Shown: positions 16,773 to 25,040 of the stretch, in pieces
How the letters are laid out: every line of letters begins with the position of its first letter
How positions within the stretch are numbered: the stretch's first letter is position 1
IMG/VR virus record: IMGVR_UViG_3300028024_000179
Span: 1 to 39,523 of that record
DNA length: 39,523 nt
From: a virus
Reading direction: 5' to 3' (one strand)
Made by a program: the position numbers and the translations under genes
Notes under the pieces: model-generated
The model's database searches: none
Told to the model about the DNA's origin: nothing
What the model saw: only the letters and a program-made list of their open reading frames with translations

Positions 16773-16954
16773 TTCAATTTCCTGCGTTTCGCGGCGGGCG
16801 GCGGTTGCAGCGGTTGGGGCTGCGCCTCAGCTGCAGGCGCAGGCTCAGCATACGGATCCTCGGCGCGGCCGGCGGCCAGCAGCGCCAGCCCGACATCCGA
16901 GGGAAATTCGCGGATCTGGCCCGCGTAGTAACCATCTAATTCGCGCAGAAACAT
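16769..16954 (-). CDS. Small head-region protein, 61 aa
   Basis: Reads MFLRELDGYYAGQIREFPSD, then DVGLALLAAGRAEDPY and a Pro/Gln-rich, basic tail ending KRRKLK. ATG 16954 has GGAG upstream. Short proteins with a 'FPSDVGLALLAAGRAEDPY' style core often sit between capsid and connector genes in HK97-like phages and may be minor head or assembly components. Coupled to the connector by an ATGA overlap. Exact role unknown. Confidence 0.65.
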   Translation of the reverse strand: MFLRELDGYYAGQIREFPSDVGLALLAAGRAEDPYAEPAPAAEAQPQPLQPPPAAKRRKLK

Positions 16955-16984
16955 GGGAAACTCCAGAGCCTGATTGTTTCGGGG

Positions 16985-17033
16985 AAAAGAAAGGCGGGGC
17001 AAGACTGCAGCCCCGCCTTTGCGCGGAAAATCA
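16985..17033 (-). repeat. Duplicated terminator, copy A
   Basis: A 49-base block identical but for one base to 17335-17383. It contains AAAGGCGGGGC (16990-17000) and GCCCCGCCTTT (17010-17020), a perfect 11-base stem. On the minus strand the stem is followed by CTTTTCC, so it is a good leftward intrinsic terminator after the 81-aa gene. Confidence 0.85.
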
Positions 17034-17044
17034 CACACTTCAAC

Positions 17045-17071
17045 TCCCGCGAGCTGCGTTAACTCGCGGGA
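17045..17071. terminator. Hairpin at the end of the 81-aa gene
   Basis: TCCCGCGAG (17045-17053) and CTCGCGGGA (17063-17071) pair perfectly, with the gene's stop codon in the loop. It precedes duplicated terminator copy A by about 12 bases on the transcript, giving two hairpins in a row. Confidence 0.45.
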
Positions 17072-17304
17072 ACCTCCGTGAAATCCAGGTAGAGATATAA
17101 CCCAACCAGCTTCTCGAAAAACTCGGCAGCAGCGGGGTTGGTGATCGTCAATTCGCATGCGCCTGATGGCGTCGAATTGGAAAAACTCTCGTTCTCAGGG
17201 GTGTGTTCGTCACCCTTGTAAACGGCGTATAGCTTTACGACCGTAGTGCCGTAGTTGTCTTTCAAAATCTGGCCCACACAGAACTTCGCTCGTACACGTT
17301 CCAT
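17059..17304 (-). CDS. Conserved small head-region protein, 81 aa
   Basis: Starts MERVRAKFCVGQILKDNYGT, continues ENESFSNSTPSGACELTITN, and ends GLYLYLDFTEVPAS. I recall this pattern (VRAKF, ENxxFSxxTPSG, NPAAAxFFE, YYxDFT) from small conserved proteins in many phage head operons. Function is unestablished. ATG 17304 has AGAAGGA upstream. The gene is flanked on both sides by near-identical terminator blocks, suggesting it entered or moved as a cassette. Confidence 0.75.
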   Translation of the reverse strand: MERVRAKFCVGQILKDNYGTTVVKLYAVYKGDEHTPENESFSNSTPSGACELTITNPAAAEFFEKLVGLYLYLDFTEVPAS

Positions 17305-17334
17305 CGTCCTTCTCCATTCCCGTCGTAATTCCCA

Positions 17335-17383
17335 AAAAGAAAGGCGGGGCAAAACTGCAGCCCCGCCTTTGCGCGGAAAATCA
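17335..17383 (-). repeat. Duplicated terminator, copy B
   Basis: Same 49-base block as 16985-17033 (A for G at 17353). Stem arms lie at 17340-17350 and 17360-17370. The last three bases supply the stop codon of the 160-aa gene. It terminates leftward transcription between that gene and the 81-aa gene. Confidence 0.85.
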
Positions 17384-17863
17384 GGCCGTTGCCGTGGGGT
17401 TCTGGTCGCCGGCAAACCGCAGGCCGGAGAGGATTGCCACAGCACTGGCGATGCAAGAGTTGACGCCGTTGGCGAGTGCCAACTGCACATATTTCAGTCC
17501 GGCAGGCAGCGCGTCGGCATCGACCTCGATGACGTAGAAAATGCCGTCGTTGGGAGAGGGCACGAAACCCGCAGCGGGGACCGGCGTGCGCGTGGTGAGC
17601 ACGTCGTTCGCGGCGCCGGCGGTCTCCTGCTTAAACACGTCGAACGGGATCGCCGTAGGATTGCTGCCGAGGTTGTCGGAGCAGGCGTTGAGGGTTACGG
17701 CGCCGGGCGCGGCTGCGCTGACGCCGATCTGCAGCAGAATGGAGGCATGGCCGGCCAGGGCCATGGAAAACGGCTGACCGGTTTTGCCGCCGGTGATATC
17801 GACCGGGGGCAGAACATTGACCACGTGCCCCGACTGGGCAACATAAAATCCCTTTGCGCTCAT
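17381..17863 (-). CDS. Probable capsid-associated (decoration-like) protein, 160 aa
   Basis: Starts MSAKGFYVAQSGHVVNVLPP. It is small, beta-rich and Ala/Gly/Val-rich, with GHASILLQIGVSAAAPGAVT and FYVIEVDADALPAGLKYVQL. It directly follows the major capsid gene and is bracketed by terminators, so it is a separately controlled, probably abundant product. Position and composition suggest a decoration or head-stabilising protein, but I recognise no family motif. GGAAAGGA precedes ATG 17863. Confidence 0.55.
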   Translation of the reverse strand: MSAKGFYVAQSGHVVNVLPPVDITGGKTGQPFSMALAGHASILLQIGVSAAAPGAVTLNACSDNLGSNPTAIPFDVFKQETAGAANDVLTTRTPVPAAGFVPSPNDGIFYVIEVDADALPAGLKYVQLALANGVNSCIASAVAILSGLRFAGDQNPTATA

Positions 17864-17905
17864 GGATCATTTTCCTTTCCGGGCCCGCAGGCCCAGGACG
17901 AAAGA

Positions 17906-17940
17906 GCTAGGGCGGTGCGAAGCAACCGCGCCGCCCTAGC
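17906..17940 (-). terminator. Terminator after the major capsid gene
   Basis: GCTAGGGCGGTGCG (17906-17919) pairs with CGCGCCGCCCTAGC (17927-17940) over 14 bases with one wobble. On the minus strand CTCTTTCG follows. It lies in the gap after the capsid stop. Confidence 0.75.
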
Positions 17941-17946
17941 GGTGGA

Positions 17947-19200
17947 TTACGACAGGGCGACGAAGGGCGCCAGAGTGTTGGCGCCGTTCTTCGGCGTGAG
18001 GGGTTTTTTCCAGGCAGCCTGACCATCGAGGCGCGCCTTCCAGCGGAAAGCGGCCTGATCGGTGAGGAACTGCACGTGGATCGAGGTATCCATCTGCACG
18101 CCGCTGCGCCGCGCGAGATAGTACTGGCTGAGATCGGCCAGCACGATGTCGCCGCTGGTTCCGGAGGTAGCGGCATATTCCACCGGGATCACCGGACGGC
18201 CCATCATGACGCCATAGTTGGAGTTGTTGCCCCGCTCGCCGGGCGCAGTGTAGAGCAGCTCCACTGCCGTGCCCGAGCCGCGGGTGAGGTTCCAGAGCAG
18301 ATCCTCAACATCCTGGTTGATAAACCAGCAGGCATTTTTCCGCGAGGGAGCCCAGCAGCGTTTCCACATGGCGAAAATATCGGTGTTGACCACCGTGCCG
18401 CCGGTAGTGCGGTTGAGTTTGAGCAGCGCGCCCGATTTGGTATAGCCAAGCGGCATGCCCGCGCCGGTGCCGTTGACAATCGCATCATCGATGCGGAAGG
18501 CGAACTCCAGCGGGACAACCTTGTCCACATACGAGGCGAACGCTGCAGCATCGGAGAGCTGCTCATCCGTCGCATACGTGATCGCGATGAGTTTTTTCGC
18601 GATGAACTCCATCTGGCGGAACTTGGGCTGCGAGGCGGTGTAGGGCTGCGATTCTCCCAGCCAGAACGACTGGATGCCGCCCCAGCGGCTGCCATCGGCG
18701 CGGCTGTCCTCGTCGACCGCATTGACCACCAGGCGATTACTCGTCGTCATCGGCTGGTCAAAGCAGCGCTGCGCCAATTCCGAGGCATCGTAGGCACGCT
18801 GCCAGACGCCGGGAGCGAACTCCGGAGCGATCAGGAAACCGCCCTCGGCGTCCACTGACTCGTTGCCACCCAACCCGGCGGCCATCAGCCGCGGATCGAG
18901 CTGCGCCCCCTTGCTGACCGAGTGCTGGCGCACTGCCTGCAGCTGCTCAGCGAGCGAGGCCCAGGGCCGTTTGCTGGCCTCGGGCGCGCTGACCTCGATA
19001 GCCGGCGAGTTGCGCTCGAGATCGAGCAGCGCCTCCTGCGAGGCGATCTTGCCCTGCAGGGTGGTGCACTCCGCGATCAGAGCATCGAACTCCTTCTGCT
19101 CATCCGCGGTGAGGATGCGATTCTCTTTTTCGGCCAGGGCATTCAGAGCGTTGGCTTTCGCACGCGCGTCTGCAAGCTGCTGCCGCAGTTTTTTCAACAT
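17947..19200 (-). CDS. Major capsid protein, HK97 fold, 417 aa
   Basis: Two-part HK97 gp5-like protein. The first 80 or so residues are charged coiled coil (MLKKLRQQLADARAKANALN, DEQKEFDALIAECTTLQGKI), the scaffolding delta domain usually removed by the protease. The shell domain follows with GGFLIAPEFAPGVWQ, FIAKKLIAITYATDEQLSDA, GTGAGMPLGYTKSGALLKL and IPVEYAATSGTSGDIVLADL. AAGGAG precedes ATG 19200. The upstream S49 protease is its expected processing enzyme. Strong terminator downstream. Confidence 0.95.
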   Translation of the reverse strand: MLKKLRQQLADARAKANALNALAEKENRILTADEQKEFDALIAECTTLQGKIASQEALLDLERNSPAIEVSAPEASKRPWASLAEQLQAVRQHSVSKGAQLDPRLMAAGLGGNESVDAEGGFLIAPEFAPGVWQRAYDASELAQRCFDQPMTTSNRLVVNAVDEDSRADGSRWGGIQSFWLGESQPYTASQPKFRQMEFIAKKLIAITYATDEQLSDAAAFASYVDKVVPLEFAFRIDDAIVNGTGAGMPLGYTKSGALLKLNRTTGGTVVNTDIFAMWKRCWAPSRKNACWFINQDVEDLLWNLTRGSGTAVELLYTAPGERGNNSNYGVMMGRPVIPVEYAATSGTSGDIVLADLSQYYLARRSGVQMDTSIHVQFLTDQAAFRWKARLDGQAAWKKPLTPKNGANTLAPFVALS

Positions 19201-19369
19201 TGCGTTCTCCTTTTAGGGTTGTGTCGGGTGGGACTGCTGTGCGCTGCGGCAGGCTGCCATCGGGCAGGTTTGCATGCGCGATGCGGGATGGCGTCGGCCT
19301 CCCCGGAAAATGTTTGGATCTGAGCGGTAAAGCAGGTCCTCGCTGCGCTCAGGATGACAAGGGCTTCAC
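19201..19369. other. Gap between protease and capsid genes
   Basis: No gene is seen in this 169-base gap. It holds the capsid ribosome site and, at 19331-19361, a copy of the dispersed repeat in the opposite orientation to the other copies. Confidence 0.6.
19331..19361 (-). repeat. Dispersed host-type repeat, copy 2
   Basis: Reverse complement reads CTTGTCATCCTGAGCGCAGC followed by GAGGACCTGCT, matching the repeats at 26713-26779 and 29497-29600. It sits in the intergenic gap just after the protease stop codon (19370). Confidence 0.75.
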
Positions 19370-20470
19370 TTACAGGCCCGCGAGCAAAGCCTTGCGCCGC
19401 TGGGCTGCCTGCTGGATGCCGATCGCGCTGGGGCAATCGCAACCCTCGCAGTTACAATTCACGTGATCGCAATCGTCGCAGTCGTCATTGCTCTGGCAGG
19501 GCTCGCAGGGGCAGGTGCAATCGCCGTCCTCGGCATCTCCCTCGGGGCCTCCATCTGCCGACGCCAACGGCGCCTCCACTCCAAGCGCGGCGCGGGCCGC
19601 GGCCCCGCTGTTGCGGGTGACGCCATACTGGCCGAGCACGTCATCGAGCGTGGCGACGCGATCGGCGAGGCCCAGCGTCACCGCCTGCTGCGCGGGAAAC
19701 ACGCGTCCCTGGCCGAATTTGCCGGTCACCTCCGCCAGGCTGACGCCGCGGCCGCGCGCCACGGCTTTATCGAACATCGCGCCGGGGCTGTCGACCATCT
19801 CCTGCAGATGCTCCAGGGCAGCAGGCGTCAATGGCTGATACGAATTGCCCTCCGTTTTGTTTTCGCCGTGCTTTACGAAGGTCATCCGAATGCCCTCCTC
19901 ATCGAGCCGTTTCGAGATGTCCTCATGCAAGATATAGACCCCGATGGAGCCGGTGAGCGACGACGGGCTGACCACCACCTCCGAGCAGGAGCAGGCGATC
20001 CAGTAGGCAGCGGAGGCCATCAACGAGTTGCTGACAGCGATAACTTTCTTGGTTTTGCGCGCCGCATAGATCTCGTCGGCCAGCTCAGGTACGCCGCTGA
20101 TGGTGCCGCCGGGCGAATCGACGTCGAAAACAATAGCCCGGACATTGGGATCGTTGCGCGCCTGGCGGAACTGCGCCGTCAATTGCTCGGTCGAGCAGCC
20201 TCCGGAATATTCGCTCATGAGCGTGGCGCGCTGCACGATGGTGCCATAGATGGGAATGACCGCGACCGCGCCTTTGGCCGAGGCGCTGGCATTCTGCACC
20301 CTCGCCGCGCGCACCTGCTGCTCTGCGCGCAGCGTGGCCAGCTGGGCCTCGCCGGGGCCGCCGCCGGTCGCCTTCATCTCGAGGAATGCTGCGATCTCCT
20401 GCAGTTTCTCGGGCAGGATGGCCCAGGGCATGGCCGACAGGGCCGCGAGAATGCGCGTGTATGTTTTCAT
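19370..20470 (-). CDS. Head maturation protease, S49 (SppA-like) family, with Cys-rich tail, 366 aa
   Basis: Serine peptidase expected to cut the capsid scaffolding domain. SppA/GpC-type motifs are AVIPIYGTIVQR, RAIVFDVDSPGGTISGVPEL, SNSLMASAAYWIAC with catalytic Ser153, SLTGSIGVYILHED, and VKHGENKTEGNSYQPLTP with catalytic Lys205. The order portal-protease-capsid is standard. Oddly, residues 318-346 hold ten cysteines in 29 residues (CTCPCEPC, CDDCDHVNCNCEGCDC) before a short basic end, a metal-binding-like tail I do not know from this family. ATGA overlap with the portal gene. Confidence 0.9.
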   Translation of the reverse strand: MKTYTRILAALSAMPWAILPEKLQEIAAFLEMKATGGGPGEAQLATLRAEQQVRAARVQNASASAKGAVAVIPIYGTIVQRATLMSEYSGGCSTEQLTAQFRQARNDPNVRAIVFDVDSPGGTISGVPELADEIYAARKTKKVIAVSNSLMASAAYWIACSCSEVVVSPSSLTGSIGVYILHEDISKRLDEEGIRMTFVKHGENKTEGNSYQPLTPAALEHLQEMVDSPGAMFDKAVARGRGVSLAEVTGKFGQGRVFPAQQAVTLGLADRVATLDDVLGQYGVTRNSGAAARAALGVEAPLASADGGPEGDAEDGDCTCPCEPCQSNDDCDDCDHVNCNCEGCDCPSAIGIQQAAQRRKALLAGL

Positions 20471-22083
20471 TGAATCACCCCTTGCACTGCAATGGTTGCG
20501 AGCCGGACCGGCTCATGGATCGCGACCTGATCGAGCCAGGCGGACGCGCGGACCCGATCGCCCGCGACGATAAACTCCTCGAGCCTGCCGGCGCGCTCCG
20601 CCATCTGGGAGCGAACCGCGGAGACGGTCTCCGCCGGCAGGCGCAGGACGTCGCAGATGAAACGCTCCTGCTCCGAATAAAACTCGGCAACCTCATAATC
20701 GTTGGCGTTGCGCTCCACCAGTTTTTTTGCGCCGTTGACCTCGCGGCGCACGCAGCGCGAGGCCGCGTCGCTGGCCAGCAACAGCAGCCGCGCAGAGGCC
20801 GGATCCTGCTGCGGATCCGCAGTGTCGGTGCTCCCAGGAGTGGCCGGTGCAGGCGCGGCCGGCGACTGCTGGATCTGGTCGAGCGGCAGCCAGTTCGACG
20901 GCCGCCAGTAGGTTTTTCCTTTGCCGCCGGGAATCGGATTCAGATCCTCCAGCTCGCGCACATCGTCCTGGCACATCCAGCCGTTCTCGACCGCGACTTT
21001 GTAGGCTGCATAGCGGCTGGCCGTATCGCCGCGCAGCAACGCGGCCATGGAGAATTTGGCGAAATAACGCGGATTCAGAATCAGGTCGCGCTGAATGGCC
21101 TGCTCCCACATGACCAGACGCGGCAAAATGCACTGCACGGCAAACATGATGTTGAACTGCTCGACGCTCGCATAGGTCGCGGTTTTTTCCGTCTCGCCGA
21201 TGAGGTGCGGCGGCACGCCGAAGATGCTGCAGATCTCGATCCGGCTGAATTTGCGCGAGTCCAGGAGCTGGGCGTCGATGGGCTTGACGCCAAGCTCCTT
21301 AATGGTGAGCCCGAGCGGCAGCAGCGCGGTTTTGTGGCGATTCTCTCCGGTCTGCGAACGCTGCCAGCTCTCGCGGAAGCGCAGCTCGTCTTCCTTGGTT
21401 TTGAAATTGGTGTTCTCGATGACGGTGCCGGGCTTGGCATCGTTTTTTAGGAATCGCGCCGTGTAATCCTGCTGCGCCAGGGCCACGCCAAACGTATCGA
21501 CCGCCATGGCGATCGTCGATTGGCCCGTCATGCCATCATCGGACCAGCCGCGCAGATGAAACACCTCGTCCTGCATCAGGTTGCGCGTCTGGTTGACTAG
21601 CGGATCGTTGTAGACATAGCGCAGGCGGCCGGAGGGCAGGAGTCGCTCGACGCGCACGCGATCGGGATGCAGCGGGATGAGCTGATCGACCGCGCCACGC
21701 GGGCCGGGCACGATCTCGGCATAGGCGTTGCCGCGCAGCTCGAAATGGCCCTGCATCATTTGCTTGAATTCGTAGGCGGTCTGCTGTGCATTGGGCTGCG
21801 AATAGAGCAGATCGTAGACGGGATGATGCACGACAACCTTTTTCCCATCGCCCGCCATGGAGGTGTAGAGGCGGCAGGGCATCATCGCTATATTTCGGCT
21901 GATGATGCTGACGCAGGCGTGCACGGCGGCGAGCCGCTTGGCGCTCTCGGGAGAGACGCGCATGCCGGTGGCGCTATCGTAGCCCAGCGGGCTGTACCAG
22001 TAGTCGTCCCAGGGCGCGGGCGTCCCGCTCGCGTCCGCGCGGAAACCGATGGCTCCGCGAGTGATGCTCTCAATCAGGCTCAC
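20467..22083 (-). CDS. Portal protein, HK97 family, 538 aa
   Basis: Dodecameric DNA gate and packaging-motor dock. Family features are VSPESAKRLAAVHACVSIIS near the start, then MPCRLYTS, HPVYDLLYSQPNAQQTAYEF, HLRGWSDDGMTGQS and FGVPPHLIGETEKTATYASV followed by EQFNIMFAVQCILPRLVMWE. All are typical of HK97-type portals. The 120-residue C-terminus after PSNWLPLDQ is helical and charged and longer than the minimal portal. It is coupled by ATGA overlaps to the membrane peptide upstream and the protease downstream. Confidence 0.95.
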   Translation of the reverse strand: MSLIESITRGAIGFRADASGTPAPWDDYWYSPLGYDSATGMRVSPESAKRLAAVHACVSIISRNIAMMPCRLYTSMAGDGKKVVVHHPVYDLLYSQPNAQQTAYEFKQMMQGHFELRGNAYAEIVPGPRGAVDQLIPLHPDRVRVERLLPSGRLRYVYNDPLVNQTRNLMQDEVFHLRGWSDDGMTGQSTIAMAVDTFGVALAQQDYTARFLKNDAKPGTVIENTNFKTKEDELRFRESWQRSQTGENRHKTALLPLGLTIKELGVKPIDAQLLDSRKFSRIEICSIFGVPPHLIGETEKTATYASVEQFNIMFAVQCILPRLVMWEQAIQRDLILNPRYFAKFSMAALLRGDTASRYAAYKVAVENGWMCQDDVRELEDLNPIPGGKGKTYWRPSNWLPLDQIQQSPAAPAPATPGSTDTADPQQDPASARLLLLASDAASRCVRREVNGAKKLVERNANDYEVAEFYSEQERFICDVLRLPAETVSAVRSQMAERAGRLEEFIVAGDRVRASAWLDQVAIHEPVRLATIAVQGVIQ

Positions 22084-22259
22084 TGATTACGCCCCCTGAA
22101 ACGGGTTGCTCCATAGCCGAGGAAAAAAGAGGCTGCCGACACGAGCAGGCCGCCCACGACGAAGCCGAGCGGCGGCCAGGCCAGCCACAAGCCATACACA
22201 AAAACGCCCGCGCCGGCGATCACGCCCAGGTCACAGAGAAATTTGACGAGCTCCTTCAT
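22080..22259 (-). CDS. Small two-helix membrane protein, 59 aa
   Basis: MKELVKFLCDLGVIAGAGVF begins a first hydrophobic helix, and PPLGFVVGGLLVSAASFFLG is a second; it ends GYGATRFRGRNQ. ATG 22259 overlaps the terminase stop by ATGA, and its own stop overlaps the portal start. Short membrane proteins at this place occur in other HK97-like genomes with no firm role. It is not near the lysis cassette, so a holin role is possible but not favoured. Confidence 0.65.
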   Translation of the reverse strand: MKELVKFLCDLGVIAGAGVFVYGLWLAWPPLGFVVGGLLVSAASFFLGYGATRFRGRNQ

Positions 22260-24043
22260 ACCACTCCCACGTCGGTCGAGGTGTACGCGTTGACTGCGGA
22301 GGCCGCCATCCAGCGATTGATGGCGAGGATGATGGCCACAGCGCCATCGATTTTGCGTTCGATATTTTCCCGCACGGGATACCAGTTTTCGCGCAGGCTG
22401 ACCCGGCAGATAGTGTTCGACACCATCCACGTCAGGAGTGGATTGCCGTCAAAATGGAATCGCCCGCTGAGAACAATTCCCTCAAACTCCTTCATCGCTG
22501 CCGAGGTGTTCTCCTCGCACTGTTTCAGCTCGGAGATCTCGACGCCCTGGTTCCAGTCATCGCGCACGCGCAGAAACTGGACCAGCGGCGCGGCGTGCAG
22601 CGGATCGAAGACGAGCTCGCGCAGCAGCAGCTGCTGCGCGTCGGCGGCCAGATCGTCGTTGACGTGCAGGTAATCGGTAATGTCGCCGGGCGTCTCGATC
22701 AGGAAGCCCTGCCTGGACCACTCGAGGAAATGCACATTCCTGGGATCGCGGATCTGCTGCTCGTTCAGGTAGTGCCGCGAAAAACAGTAGTAGTGATCCT
22801 CCCCATTGATGCGGCGTTGGAAAACGCGCACGCTCGAAACCGTGTCGCGCCGCGAGGCGAGATCGATAGCCTCAATGCAGGGCTCCGCCAGGAAGTCCTC
22901 GATCCGCAGCGTGGGATCCGCGCAGGCGTCCCATTTGACCATGTTCATCCAGGCCACCCGCTGGTTGACCCAGATGTTGAGGTTCTTTGTTTTGAATCCG
23001 TTCTGCCGCGCCGCCGACTGCGCGGCCTGGAACTGATCGGCCTCGATGATCTCCGGATTGACCGAGACCCCAAAATTCGGATTCGCCTGCAGCAGGGCTT
23101 TTTTCGATTTCCAGTCGATCCCCTTATCGACGGTGAAAATGATGGTGAAGAGCCGGTCATTGATGCGGCGGCCGGCGAGGACCTCCTGCGCCTCCAGGTG
23201 TTTGTTGTAGCAGGGCGATGCGGTGTTGCTGCCCGCCGTGGTGATCTCCAGCAGCAGCGGCTGCCGACGCGCCTGCATGCCGGTGCGCGCCCAATCGAGC
23301 AGCGCATCGGTTTTGTATTCGTGATACTCATCCGCAGTGACGCAATGCGGCGAGGGTCCATCTGCCGGTTTGCCCTTCAGCACCTTGAACGACGCGCCGC
23401 GCGACTGGATGACCAGGCTGGCGGCGTTGACCCAGATGCTGTACGCCTTGCGAAACTCCGGCGAGGCCTCGACCATCGCCCGCGCGGTGCGAAATACCTC
23501 GCCCGCCTGGTCGCGCGAGGCTGCGCCGGCAAAAACTTCCGCGCCGAACTCGCCATCGGCTGCGAAGCAATACAGCGCGAAAGCCGCGGCCAGCGTGGTC
23601 TTGCCGTTCTTACGCGCGACCTCGATGTAGGCTTCCGAGAAGCGCCGGAAGCCCTCCACGCGATCGACCCAGCCGAAGATCGAGCAGCCGATGAAGATCT
23701 GCCACGGCTCGAGCTGGATCAGCTCGCCATGCGAAGCATTGCCGCGGAAATCGTCCTTGATATGCGGCAGCGCCTCGACGAATCGGCAGAGGCGATTCGC
23801 TTTGGTCTCGTCGAAACGCCAGCGATAACTTTTCCGGCGGCTGCGCTTCAGGTCATCGAGATGACGTTTGCAGGCCTGCCGCACCTCCGTGCAGGCCAGG
23901 ATTTTTTTGCGCACGACATCGCGCGCATATCGCTCGGCGCGCTCCGCGTAGGTGAGGCTATTGGATGCTGGCCTCCTCGGCGGCAAGCTCCTCGAATACG
24001 TTACTGTGGCCGCTGCGCTCACTGGTGCCTGCTGCGCCTGCAC
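22256..24043 (-). CDS. terL: Terminase large subunit, 595 aa
   Basis: Packaging motor ATPase and nuclease of the HK97/Terminase_1 type. EAYIEVARKNGKTTLAAAFA (about 138-157) contains the Walker A-like loop, VTADEYHEYKT (about 236-245) the Walker B acidic residues, and LLEITTAGSNTASPCYN the coupling motif. EAIDLASRRDTVSSV carries the nuclease-domain aspartate. The frame opens at ATG 24043, which overlaps the small subunit by 86 bases. A start further in (GTG or TTG) cannot be excluded because no ribosome site is obvious. Coupled to the membrane peptide downstream. Confidence 0.95.
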   Translation of the reverse strand: MQAQQAPVSAAATVTYSRSLPPRRPASNSLTYAERAERYARDVVRKKILACTEVRQACKRHLDDLKRSRRKSYRWRFDETKANRLCRFVEALPHIKDDFRGNASHGELIQLEPWQIFIGCSIFGWVDRVEGFRRFSEAYIEVARKNGKTTLAAAFALYCFAADGEFGAEVFAGAASRDQAGEVFRTARAMVEASPEFRKAYSIWVNAASLVIQSRGASFKVLKGKPADGPSPHCVTADEYHEYKTDALLDWARTGMQARRQPLLLEITTAGSNTASPCYNKHLEAQEVLAGRRINDRLFTIIFTVDKGIDWKSKKALLQANPNFGVSVNPEIIEADQFQAAQSAARQNGFKTKNLNIWVNQRVAWMNMVKWDACADPTLRIEDFLAEPCIEAIDLASRRDTVSSVRVFQRRINGEDHYYCFSRHYLNEQQIRDPRNVHFLEWSRQGFLIETPGDITDYLHVNDDLAADAQQLLLRELVFDPLHAAPLVQFLRVRDDWNQGVEISELKQCEENTSAAMKEFEGIVLSGRFHFDGNPLLTWMVSNTICRVSLRENWYPVRENIERKIDGAVAIILAINRWMAASAVNAYTSTDVGVV

Positions 24044-24422
24044 CTACAGCGCTGGGCGCGATGTTGACCTTGCTGCGATCGGCCGGATTCATCCCCATTT
24101 TCCCCAGCAGCTCGGCCAGGCGGTTGAAGTCGCCGATTTTGGCATTCGGGTTGGTGCGAATGCGATAGTAGAGGCGGCATGCGAGCTCCAGATGCGCGCG
24201 ATCGGCCGAGGTCAGCACACCTGCGGGCGCCTGCGACACCAGCTCGTGCCAGATGGCCAGCAGCCTGGATCCGCTATAGCCGTCAGGATCAAAGCAAGCA
24301 GGCGGCGGCCCCAGCGGGCCATCGGGTTTGGGCTCATTCGCCCTGGCCGCACGACGCTCCGGATGTTTCTCGAAGCTGCCAGAACGCTCATGCTCGGCGG
24401 TAGATTTTCGCGGACGGCCCAT
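23958..24422 (-). CDS. terS: Terminase small subunit, P27 family, 154 aa
   Basis: DNA-recognition subunit. MGRPRKSTAEHERSGSFEKH is the typical P27-family opening. Later PPPACFDPDGYSGSRLLAIW, HELVSQAPAGVLTSADRAHL and NRLAELLGKMGMNPADRSKV follow the family pattern. It recruits the large subunit to the packaging start site, usually close to this gene. The upstream gap (24423-24686) and the HNH gene beyond it fit a cos-type packaging region. Confidence 0.9.
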   Translation of the reverse strand: MGRPRKSTAEHERSGSFEKHPERRAARANEPKPDGPLGPPPACFDPDGYSGSRLLAIWHELVSQAPAGVLTSADRAHLELACRLYYRIRTNPNAKIGDFNRLAELLGKMGMNPADRSKVNIAPSAVGAGAAGTSERSGHSNVFEELAAEEASIQ

Positions 24423-24686
24423 TGTGTTTTCCTGAGACGCATCGCGCCATGTTTTCCCGTCGGACGCCTGCTGCGAGGCGGTCCTATGGGCATTTCTGCG
24501 TGACGAGTGACAAATCTATAGAGGTGATTGACTATGGCCTAACGGTGCTCGGTTTGACCCTAAAATCGTGATTTTGGAGACGCACGTTTGCTATGCCAAT
24601 CGGTCTAAGCTGGCCGGCTTCCCAGAGATTTTGCCCCCCCCACCCTCGCCCCACACGCCGACCGTAACCCCTTGTTATCCATGCAT
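24423..24686. other. Noncoding gap between terS and HNH genes, candidate cos/promoter region
   Basis: No gene is seen here. On the minus strand TATAGA (around 24518-24525) could be a -10 box for terS, without a clear -35. The inverted repeat AAAATC-GT-GATTTT occupies 24562-24575. A run of eight C occurs at 24634-24641. In HK97-like phages the cos site and HNH gene lie next to terS, so this gap is the best place for cos. No known cos sequence is recognised. Confidence 0.35.
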
Positions 24687-25040
24687 TTACCGACGATGGC
24701 CAAAGCCGCCGTCCTCCATCGCAGTCTTGCGTGAGTGGCACCGATGGCACAGCGGCTGCCAGTTGCTGCTATCCCAGAAGAGCCGCATATCCCCGCGATG
24801 CGGAATGATGTGATCCACGCAGCTGGCTGCCACCTCCACCTCCCCATGCTCCCCCACGCACAGCGGATGCGCCGCCAGATACGCCTTGCTGACCCGCTGC
24901 CAGCGCGCACCATAGCCACGCTGCGCCGCAGTGGGACGCTGATCCTCGCCCCGCCCCCGCGCCCGGCATGGCTCGCAGTAGCCATAGCTAACCAGACGCC
25001 CACACCCTCCAGGGCACGGCCGCTTGGCCGCAAACGGCAC
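24687..25040 (-). CDS. HNH endonuclease, 117 aa
   Basis: Zinc-binding HNH nuclease: CPGGCGRLVSYGYCEPCRAR, then GARWQRVSKAYLAAHPLCVG, CVDHIIPHRGDMRLFWDSSN and WQPLCHRCHSRKT. The DHIIPHRGD...N...LC..CH arrangement is the HNH core with the CxxC zinc pair. In HK97-like phages this type assists terminase in cos cleavage. Start is GTG 25040, overlapping the preceding TAG as TAGTG. Confidence 0.9.
   Translation of the reverse strand: MPFAAKRPCPGGCGRLVSYGYCEPCRARGRGEDQRPTAAQRGYGARWQRVSKAYLAAHPLCVGEHGEVEVAASCVDHIIPHRGDMRLFWDSSNWQPLCHRCHSRKTAMEDGGFGHRR

Noticed and set aside
22454-24067. A 537-codon plus-strand frame opposite the large terminase.
   Set aside because: Complementary to a gene with clear terminase motifs; no ribosome site or family resemblance.
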